A stretch of DNA of 64,000 bases from Adiantum capillus-veneris. Its lineage: Eukaryota; Streptophyta; Polypodiopsida; Polypodiales; Pteridaceae. The notes beneath the pieces are model-generated. The model saw only the letters and a list, made by a program, of their open reading frames with translations. It ran no database searches and was not told where the DNA came from. The DNA lies in NCBI GenBank assembly GCA_014529385.2, contig CM043945.1, positions 94,060,612-94,124,611 of the forward strand, read 5' to 3'. Within the stretch, counting starts at the first letter, position 1. Every line of letters begins with the position of its first letter. The position numbers and the translations under genes are program-made. Shown in pieces: positions 56,444 to 64,000 of the stretch.

Positions 56444-57480
56444 TTGAGTACAGAGACTCAAAGAAAACTTATCAATGGATGCAATGGAATCTATGACGAT
56501 CGAGTGAAAATGAAGGAAATAGATTTAATATACCCAGGAGAAGAGTCCAAACCTGTTTTCATTGCCCAAGATCTGACAGAGACTGAGGAGTTTATACTTA
56601 AAGAACTTCTCAAGGAATTCAAGGATATATTTTCTTGGACATATCATGATATGAAAGGTGTTCCACCTTCTGTGGTACAACACATGATTCCCATGAATAT
56701 CATGGGAAAACCAATCCAACAATGACCCTACCCAATGAATCCTAAGTATGCAAATATTGTTCAAGAAGAGATTGAAAATCTTGTCAAATGCGGATTCATA
56801 TACCCTATTGAGCACTCTGAATGGGTGTCTCCAATAGTGATTGTGCCAAAAAAGAATAGGAAACTCAGAGCGTGTGTGGATCTCAAGAAGGTCAATGTCG
56901 CCACTAGGAGGGACCATTACCCCTTTCCATATTCAGAATATGTGCTTGAAGGAGTTGCAAGAAAGGAATCTTATATATTTTTAGATGGGTACTCTGGATA
57001 CAATCAAATCACAATTGTACTAGAGGCTTTCATAACCAAATCACAATTTGCACTAGAGGCTTTTATAACCAAATTTGGGGTGTTCGCATTTTGTGTTATG
57101 GCTTTTGGCTTAACCAATGCTCTTGCTACCTTCCAAAGGTTAATAAAAACTGATTTTAGAGAATATATGAGGAAGTTTTGATGCTTTCTTAGATGACCTT
57201 TGTGTTTACTCTTCTTGGAAAGAACATCTATCATGTTTACAAAAAGTGTGAGAAGTCCAAATTGTATCACATCTCCTTAAACCCTTTTAAATGCCAATTT
57301 TGGGTTAAACATGGAGTTATTTTAGGGCATATAGTGTCCAAAAATAGGATTTCCATAGATGAGAGAAAAATTAAATCCATTGCTAATTTGCAACCCCCTA
57401 AAAACTATAAAGGAGTTCAAAGGTTCATGGGCCATGTTGGTTATTACCGGTGGTTTATTTTAAACTTTGCAAGATAGCTC
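56444..57480 (+). pseudogene. Ty3/gypsy reverse transcriptase, plus strand
   Basis: Lead-in: FIAQDLTETEEFILKELLKE and FKDIFSWTYHDMKGVPPSVV. TGA at 56723-56725, where CGA would fit. RT motifs: VKCGFIYPIEHSEWVSPIVI, KLRACVDLKKVNVATRRDHY, YIFLDGYSGYNQI (first catalytic Asp), VMAFGLTNALATFQR, then after a frameshift near 57180 DAFLDDLCVYSSWKEH (active-site DD). The thumb region is HISLNPFKCQFWVKHGVILG and FMGHVGYYRWFI (57270-57460). A 33-bp in-frame duplication interrupts the fingers-palm region (57006-57071). Confidence 0.88.
57006..57071 (+). repeat. 33-bp in-frame tandem duplication in RT
   Basis: AATCACAATT(G/TG)(T/C)ACTAGAGGCTTT(C/T)ATAACCA occurs at 57006 and 57039; the protein reads LEAFITKSQFALEAFITK. 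Ordinary Ty3 RTs have one such segment here. Confidence 0.9.
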
Positions 57481-57995
57481 CTCCTTTATACAAGCTTCTT
57501 ATTGAGTTCCACTAGACCGCGGAGTGTGATCATGCTTATGAGTCATTAATAAAGACCTTGACAAGCACTCCCGTTCTACGAGTGATCGATTGGAATGTAT
57601 TTTTCCATGTGCATATTGATGCATTGAAATTTACTATTGGGTGTGTTCTAGCTCAACTAGGAGAACATAAATTGGACTACCCCATTAGCTTTGCAACTCT
57701 ACAATTGAATGATGCTGAGAGAAACTAGACCACTATAGAGCGGGAAGGTTTAGCTATGATTCATGCAATAAAGAAACTTTTCTATTAACTTCTTGCCAAA
57801 AAGTTTGTTTTCTATGTGGATCATCAAGCCTTATTGTATCTAGTAAACAAACCTTGTTCCACGGGGAAGAATTACACGATAACGTTTTAATTCTTCTTGA
57901 GTTTTATTTTACCACCATGGTGAGTTATGGTAAAAGACATGTCATGGTGGATCATTTGTCTCGCATACCCGATGGTGAAGCCCCTACTTGATTCG
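57480..57995 (+). pseudogene. Ty3 RNase H, decayed
   Basis: Readable across frames: FHVHIDALKFTIGCVLAQLG (57600-57660), LDYPISFATLQLNDAERN, TIEREGLAMIHAIKK, FVFYVDHQALLYLVNKP (57800-57850). These fit the RNase H domain that follows Ty3 RT. Stops after AERN and KLFY and a frameshift near 57860. Confidence 0.75.
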
Positions 57996-58003
57996 ATGAT
58001 GAA

Positions 58004-59290
58004 TTGCCCGATACTTTGCTATTCCTAGTCAAGACCATGCCTGAATGGAGTGACAAGATTGTGAACTTTCTAGTTAATGGTTTTCCAACCAAGGAGCTTC
58101 ATAAGGATATAGCTCGAAAACTGTTAAAACAATGTGAACCTTATTCTCTAATTGTAGGAACTCTCTACAAGGTAGGGAAGGATGATACTCTTAGACGTTG
58201 TGCTTGTGAGGATGAGTATTTATACATACTGCAAGAATCCCACATGAGTATAGCCACAGGACATTTCTCAAAGGAGCTAATTGCTAGAAAGGTGTTGCAA
58301 TCAGGCTGTTGGTGGCCTACCTTATTTAAGGATGCATCACTTTCTGCAAAAAGATGTGATGAATACCAACGTTACAAGATCACACAACAAAAGATTAAGA
58401 TGCCCTTACATCCTGTTAAAGTGACTCAACCATTTGAAAAATGGGGTTTAGACTTTGTAAGCCCAGTTAGTCTGGCAGTTGGTAACACTCAATCTCGATA
58501 TATTATCGTTGCCATTGACTATGTGACAAAGTCAGCAAAAGCAAGGGAAACACGTAAGGTTGATGCAAGGTCAGCTGCCAAGTTTCTCTTTGAGAACATT
58601 ATTATAAGATTTGGTTGTCCCTTTGAAATTATGAGTGACAATGGTACTCATTTTATAAATGGAGTGATAAAGGAACTCACAAATAACTTCATGGTATCCC
58701 ACCATAAGTCCATGCCTTATTATCCACAAGAAAATGGAAAAACTGAGAGCACTAACAAGACCTTAATTTTTATCTTGACCAAATCAGTGAAAGCTCATCG
58801 CACTGAGTGGGATTTGAAGCTGACATCAACTTTATGGGCTTTCTGTACTTCTTACAAAGTGGCTATTAGTTGTACACCATTGAAAATGGTATATGGACAA
58901 GAAGCAATTATGTCATGGGAGTTTGTAATTCATAGTCTGCGTTTAGCTTCACAAGAAGGTTGGGATGGTAACCCTTTAGCTGAGCGTTTATATATCCTTG
59001 AAAGGTTAGACAAAGAAAGACAATTGGCTGTGCAAAATGCACTTGTGGTGAAAGATAGGAGGAAGAAATGGTTTGACCATCATCTAAAGAACAAAGATAT
59101 CAATGTTGGTGATAAATTCCTTATGTATGGAATGCAAAATGAGAAGAAAAAGTTAAAATATACTGGAAAAGGACTATATAGAGTATGTGAAATCACCCCA
59201 CAAGGTATTATTCGTGTGGAGACTCTTGATGAAGTTGAAACCATTGGATCCATCAATGGGAGAAAACTTAAAAGATATTATGATCCTTAA
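58004..59290 (+). pseudogene. Ty3 integrase, open 428-codon block
   Basis: Zinc region: HMSIATGHFSKELIARKVLQ, then KRCDEYQRY, where the second Cys of C-x2-C is Tyr. Core: WGLDFVSPV (first Asp), FEIMSDNGTHF (second Asp, about 58630-58655), PQENGKTESTNKT (Glu present), then FVIHSLRLASQEGWDGNPLA and DINVGDKFLMYG. The C-terminal region reads KLKYTGKGLYRVCEITPQGI. The three catalytic residues are intact, so this is the best-preserved enzyme block of the window, but the zinc site is damaged and the rest of pol is broken. ATG at 58004 is within pol and need not be a real start. Confidence 0.9.
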
Positions 59291-60644
59291 GTCAAGAGGA
59301 GCTACGTGCCATCCATAAAAAAAAGGCAGCCAAGGCACAAACAGAATTAAAGAAGATACAAGCTCAAGTTGAGGCTAAGGAGCGACAACAACGCATACGA
59401 TGCCAACGAGAGGCCAAACTTGGAGTTACACATGCATTCCATGTTGAAACAGAGGATTATTGGTTGGACTCAGACACACCTCTATGATACCCTATTGAAC
59501 TAAATAGCACCTATGGGAAAGTGCTATATAACGCCTTGTTAGACACGGGTGCTAAATATAATATTTTGTCATATGGAGTGTGATGTCAGTTGGGAAATCT
59601 ATATTTATCTAAGAGTACTATCCAAGTCAAGGGTGTCAATAAGAATAAAACTGCAGTTTTTAGAATCTGGCACACTTCTGTCAGTTATGACAACGGGGTT
59701 GGAGCTCAAAACTTTTTGGTCATGCCTGTTGGAACTATGAAAGGTAATATAAACCTAGGATGCACGTCGATGATAGAAACAAAATGCACTATTGATTGGG
59801 GGACAAGGAGTGTCACAATGCAAAAACCATTTCTAAGCCTTGTCACTCAAGCCATAGTTCCTGAGATATTACCTCCTGAGTAAATAAAACCCAAAACAGT
59901 GCATGTCCAGGAGGTTGAACCATATGTCCCTATACCCCAACTCTCTAAAGCTTCAACTTTTGTACTTGAAACAAAAAATGAGACACACAAAACCTATTGC
60001 AATACATAAAAGTGGGTCCCTAAAGCTTCTTTATAGCGACCATGGCTAATGCTAAAAAACAAGAGCCTTGTAAGAAACGCCCCACTCGCTCCCAGAAATG
60101 TTGCATTGGATTCCTAAACGCTATTGGAAGCCCAAGGTTACTATCAAGGAAATGATAAAATTTGGGTGCCAAAACATAGATTGTGTTCTTACCTGTCACC
60201 GACTCATGTGAGTCAAATCCTGTGACGATAAAGAAAATTGAAGATCGTGGGAACGGAAAAATTACAGAACACTATACACCTGATCCAGAGCTAGTTTGGG
60301 TACCCAAACAAGAAAGGCTTGTTTTGCTCAGCTCAACCATAGAATAAACAAATGAAGCTTCTTGCTCTTCATGTAGCTCATATGCAGAAATAAAATATTC
60401 GACAAAAACCTCCACCTACCATTGGACATATCTATACAAACAAGAAAAAGTTTGCACCTCCCGTTGTAAGTTCACCACCTACAACAATGTTGCAAATAAA
60501 ATCATGGGAGAGTACCTTACCACCCTTGAACTAGATCAAATACTTAGGTGATCAAGAACTATTGGTCAAAGTCTTCACCCATGACAACTTGGAACAATTG
60601 GTTTCAAAAGGTGACAACATCATTCCAAAAGGTATGATCTACCC
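59291..60644 (+). pseudogene. ORF downstream of integrase: coiled coil, aspartic-protease-like domain, WxPK motifs
   Basis: In a frame that opens just after the integrase stop: ELRAIHKKKAAKAQTELKK and IQAQVEAKERQQ (59300-59400, basic coiled coil), HVETEDYWLDSDTPL, then VLYNALLDTGAKYNILSYGV (59521-59580). The DTGA triad with the preceding hydrophobic strand is a retropepsin active site. After a stop, SKSTIQVKGVNKNKTAVFRI and NFLVMPVGTMKGNINLGCTS (59608-59770) fit the rest of a protease-like fold. Further on W(V/I)PK occurs four times (Trp codons at 60013, 60107, 60163 and 60297, in three frames). Several stops break it. The order INT then PR is not the usual Ty3 order. Could be rearranged gag-pro sequence of another element. 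Confidence 0.6.
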
Positions 60645-60656
60645 AAGGAAGGGGAG
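60645..60656 (+). promoter_or_regulatory. Polypurine tract
   Basis: AAGGAAGGGGAG, followed after TAG by TGTTTGCTGACATCC, the likely 3' LTR start at 60660. Confidence 0.75.
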
Positions 60657-60659
60657 TAG

Positions 60660-61435
60660 TGTTTGCTGACATCCACCATTCACTTGATCCCCTCTTAATC
60701 TTCCTCCGTGACCTCTCAATATTCTAATCTTATGGAATGTATATAAATAGCCTTATACTCACAAAAAAAAGGTAAAAGAGCCACCAAACAAAAATCTGGA
60801 AACCTATGAGTTCTAGTACATGATCCAAATTCATAAAAACACATTATGCACAAGGACACGACCTTGACATGACCCTTATAATATTTTCACACTAATCATC
60901 ATCTATCTGTGTGTACAAATATGGCTAGTACGATAGACTCATCCACTCCTACCTTGGGTGAGAGGTAGCCTCTTTACTTTTCACAATGTTCCACATAGTC
61001 TACCTGTTATCTGAGAGGAATTTTGAGGAATTAGAATGGTTGATACATCTCTTGACCACATTGATCCATACTTTGTAGAGAGAGTCTCTCCCAGTGCACA
61101 AGCCTACCCTTTTGATCAAGATGATTATAGACTTCTAGTGACCTTCTTAGTAAACATTGGTGTCACTAATGATGAAGAAGATTTACATGATTACACGGAT
61201 GGCACGTATGGTCTCATGGATGATGACTTTTTTTTTCTCGATGATGATGAGGATAGGGGTTTAGACTCAAGGTTACCTCCTCATCTCTACAATATCCTAT
61301 TCCGCTGACTCTCTATAGTGGTGCAAATAATTAGGTTAGGGTTCCTTGTGTTGTTTAATTGTGTTCAATAAAGGTTGGTGCCTCTTCCCACTAATGTGGC
61401 TCCTAGAGGTATTCCTTGTGTTTTCTAGTGTGTAT
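60660..61435 (+). repeat. Probable 3' LTR of the plus-strand Ty3 element (right end uncertain)
   Basis: Starts TGTTTGC after a purine tract and has TATATAAATAG at about 60740. No 5' partner was found in 53-56 kb, so the right boundary cannot be set. The acidic open frame at 61036-61308 lies in or next to it. Confidence 0.5.
61036..61308 (+). CDS. Short acidic ORF, 90 codons, unrecognised
   Basis: Clean frame from ATG to TGA with a strongly acidic end (NDEEDLHDYTDGTYGLMDDD, then FFFLDDDEDRG). No domain recognised. It lies in a probable LTR and may be chance; Asp bias comes partly from a (GAT)n-like stretch at 61215-61255. Confidence 0.25.
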   Translation: MVDTSLDHIDPYFVERVSPSAQAYPFDQDDYRLLVTFLVNIGVTNDEEDLHDYTDGTYGLMDDDFFFLDDDEDRGLDSRLPPHLYNILFR

Positions 61436-62609
61436 AGGAACATGTTGCTGTTGTTAGGATTTGTAACTTCATGGAATCTTTCTCTTGTTCACTCTTCAGA
61501 TCAAGCGTGATCATCAACACAAATAGATGTTTCGTGTCCATTGGCATTGCCTCTTGTCTTCTTTTTTTTGCATCCATGTTTGTCTGCTTTAAATGGATTG
61601 GTAGCACAATATTCAGCACATTTGCTTAGATTAAACTTTAGATTCTATATAATTTTCAGAATCAAGAAGTTTGACTAAGCTAGTTTGACCAAGTTAGGAG
61701 TTCTAGAGATCTTCTTTTAATACCATAGGGAACTCCTTCCTGATAATCAATGGTTACTTTAGGTTCTTAATCCAATTTAGGCAGCATTGTGTGTGATGTA
61801 CTAGGGCTTTCTAGTGGGCTTAGTCCGTATTAACCTTTAGCTTAAGTATTATAAAGGGAGCTTACTAGTGTGATGAGCCTCGGAGGGTAATAGTGTTATA
61901 TGACCCCCCAAAGTTACAAAATTAAAATGCTCAAAACAAACAAACAAAAAAACCAAAAGTGCCACAATGTAAAATCTTAAGCTGGAAGAGAAATTCAGCT
62001 TGATTTGGGACTTCACTCACATGTATCACCTATGGTACTAGAGCCTTAGAGGTTCCCGGGGCGCATTTCCTTGAAAAGCAAAAAACCCAAGGCATACAAA
62101 ATAAGTACACACATAAAAATTGAATCAATGTGAAAGACTTTGGGGAGTCAAAGAAAAGGAAATAAGCCAAGTGATGATTTCATGAGCAATTCCTTTTATT
62201 GTAGCTTAACTACAAGGTCTTCTAGGTATAGCCTCTAGTCAGCCCTCGGACATGACCATAGAAAATTGAGAAGCTTGTCCATGATATTCATATTTAACCT
62301 CTAATGCCTTTCGATCATTAAATTAGTGACCGTAGACTTGTTTAGTTTTTGACCTTTACAACTGTTTATGCATTTTATTATATTACAGTTTAATGTCTAC
62401 TGATGACAAATTGTTTAAGATTTTGTTACCAATCAATTTGTGTGCCTACACCTACATATGATTTTTGATTGGATGTGAGAATGCAATAATGTGCCAATTT
62501 TGGTTGATTTTGCAATGATTGAAGAAGGCTAAGGACATTCAATTTCATATGCTCTTCCACCTTGATGAAGGGCTTCATCTCAATAGCTTCCAAGGATGGA
62601 ATCTACATC
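61436..62609. other. No gene; interior of a possible short LTR element
   Basis: ATGGTACTAGAGCC at about 62032 resembles a Met-type primer site with changes. A purine tract ends the segment at 62610. No coding motif. Confidence 0.35.
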
Positions 62610-62935
62610 AAGAAGGGGGGGATGTTAACCCTCACAGACACCCTATCACCTTTTACGGACGCATATTATTTATTTGATTGAGTCATGGACCGGGATTGTC
62701 ATTCCAATAGGTGTGTAGGTGATCGCCAATGAGAGGCGCACCACTTATCTTATTTTTACAATAGTTTTGCAATGACCGGCCACTGTGGGCATCCATGTAT
62801 GAAGGTTTAAACTCATATAAAAGGTCCATTTGACCTAAAAATCCTCATTCTTTGAGGTGTAAGCTAAGAAGTGCTCTTGCTCCATCTTTGTCTCCTTCTC
62901 CTTCATGTGCTCGTGTGTGTGTGTGTGTGTATGCT

Positions 62936-62981
<46 letters not shown>

Positions 62982-63095
62982 TAATCGAGCATTGTGGCGG
63001 CATCGATGGCGGCCACGCGGTTGAGCACGGCATTGAAGGAAGCTCCTTCTTCTTCGCAGCACATGATCCTTCACGATGAAAGCATTAAGCGGTGA
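62610..63095 (+). repeat. Polypurine tract and probable 3' LTR with TATA box (right end uncertain)
   Basis: AAGAAGGGGGGGA (62610-62622) is followed by TGTTAACCC. TATAAAAGG is at 62816-62824, and a (GT)n(GA)n microsatellite (62914-62981) lies downstream, where the transcribed part of an LTR would be. No second copy in the window. Confidence 0.6.
62936..62981 (+). repeat. (GA)n microsatellite, preceded by (GT)n
   Basis: (GT)n at about 62914-62930 then GA units with one AA interruption. Confidence 0.9.
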
Positions 63096-63179
63096 GTATC
63101 ACACCATCACTTTTTCACTAACATGTACTTATTTACACACCATCAAATGCACATATTGTTGAGGTAAACACTTCATATG

Positions 63180-63556
63180 CAACCCACATTGCACTTATCC
63201 CTTAGACCACTACTATGCACAACTCATTAGGAAATTTTGAGCTCATTTTTGGGCCTTGTAAGAAATTGCTGACGTGGTAGAGCTTTCAAAAAGTGGGGAC
63301 CAATAAACTTTTTCCAAATCAAATCCAAATTTGTTGGAGGTTAGATATTGAGAATGAGGTTGGATATTTAGAATCTACTCTTCAAATTCTATCTATTGAT
63401 ATATAACATGCATGCATCCAACATTGCCTTCATATAGATCTAGAAAAAAGTGATTTCAAATTAATGTTAACAAAAACTAGTTGATAGAAAAAAATGACAG
63501 TACTTTAATAGAACTCATTCAAACTTTTTAAACCTTCGCTCTGTCAAAGTCGACGA
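63180..63556 (-). repeat. Dispersed repeat, inverted copy of 31343-31725
   Basis: See the copy at 31343. Shared order and words; a CTATCTATTGATATATAAC string links it to the foldback arms at 55.57-55.73 kb. No open frame. Confidence 0.8.
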
Positions 63557-63589
63557 TGTGGAAGCGTAAAGAAGACCAAGGGGAGAAAG

Positions 63590-63659
<70 letters not shown>

Positions 63660-63854
63660 GGGGGGTCTTCTAAACCAATCAACCTTGGCAATGAATAATT
63701 GATGTGATACAATGGGGGCTAAGGGTTCCTTATATAGAAACCTCAATAAATTTCCCTACCTAGACTTTGACAAATATTAAGTATAATACCTAAAAGCCAA
63801 ACTAAATAATGGGATCACATTGGGCCATTCACTTGAGATGCCAAAACTCTAACA
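63557..63854 (-). repeat. Copia-type LTR copy with embedded (CT)n, minus strand
   Basis: On the minus strand it starts TGTTAGAGTTTTGGCATCTC and runs through ATTTAGTTTGGCTTTTAGG, TATATAAGG (TATA-like, about 63728-63736), a C run, (CT)n (plus-strand GA at about 63592-63652) and GGTCTTCTTTACGCTTCCAC. Closest relatives are 40303-40868 and 22247-22513. The LTR end after CTTCCACA is replaced by the repeat at 63180-63556. Confidence 0.8.
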
Positions 63855-64000
63855 CACTCTTTGCAGCTCATAGTGGACATAAATAGTGAGACCAAGTTGA
63901 TGAAGAAGCTACCATGGACACCCCAACAAAGGATCCTTTCCATTGCATACACCTTGGTTATGCCACCCTCAACTTTGTCCCTTAGAAGAATGCCACCTTG
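63855..64000 (-). repeat. Element sequence upstream of the LTR at 63854, cut by the window end
   Basis: Matches 22090-22246 in reverse complement. Shows that the two LTR copies come from the same element family and retain interior sequence next to the 3' LTR. Confidence 0.75.

Overview
The window is eukaryotic and almost certainly a large, repeat-rich land-plant nuclear genome. It is AT-rich, with GT-AG introns and long (CT)n/(GA)n tracts, and it is filled with plant-type LTR retrotransposons: Ty1/copia, Ty3/gypsy including a Tat-like lineage, and coding-free derivatives. Several families (a LINE with a C-terminal zinc-binding tail, a transposase-like family more familiar from non-seed plants and animals) make a fern or other non-seed plant plausible. 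That is an inference and was not tested. I see no intact cellular gene, RNA gene, CRISPR array or prokaryotic operon.

Layout. 1-3534 (+): a multi-exon gene with a degenerate DNA methyltransferase-like core, broken by in-frame stops and frameshifts; its 5' end lies outside the window. 4.58-9.87 kb and 13.27-13.4 kb (-): one decayed Tat-like Ty3 element with two RNase H domains. It is split inside gag by a 3.39-kb non-autonomous LTR element (9875-13268) that carries only a gag-type ORF between two 858-bp LTRs. 14.1-14.8 kb: an inverted relative of the large element at 22.5-30.2 kb. 15.1-16.4 kb: a (CT)n(C)n tract, a primer-site-like sequence and a copia gag relic. 18.9-20.2 kb: a degenerate minisatellite. 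21.2-22.1 kb: a transposase-like relic, followed by an LTR with a (CT)n tract. 22514-30170 (-): a 7.66-kb coding-free LTR element (LARD type) with a tRNA-Asp-type primer site, inserted next to the 3' end of a LINE (30.2-31.04 kb). 32459-37778 (+): a Ty1/copia element with both LTRs, dead by several independent lesions, inserted into a decayed Gly/Tyr-coding repeat. 39-41 kb: short tandem repeats and a CT-rich copia-type LTR. 42.97-46.62 kb (-): a long coiled-coil, gag-like broken ORF. 47-52 kb: repeats, a kinase-like scrap and a 1.4-kb repeat array. 52.4-53.5 kb: an unrecognised ORF. 54.7-56.0 kb: a second transposase-like relic interrupted by a 438-bp foldback element. 56.4-60.66 kb (+): a Ty3 pol whose aspartic-protease-like domain lies downstream of integrase. 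60.66-64 kb: LTR starts, CT/GA tracts and copies of repeats seen earlier.

How it fits together. This is a layered graveyard of insertions, not a functional gene cluster. Nesting order can be read at four sites: a gag-only LTR element inside a Tat element, a LARD beside a LINE, a copia element inside a Gly/Tyr repeat, and a foldback element inside a transposase relic. Most stop codons in otherwise open frames are TAG, TAA or TGA at positions where CAG, CAA or CGA would fit, as expected for C-to-T decay of methylated transposon DNA. The best candidates for something undescribed are the methyltransferase-like gene and the protease-after-integrase arrangement.
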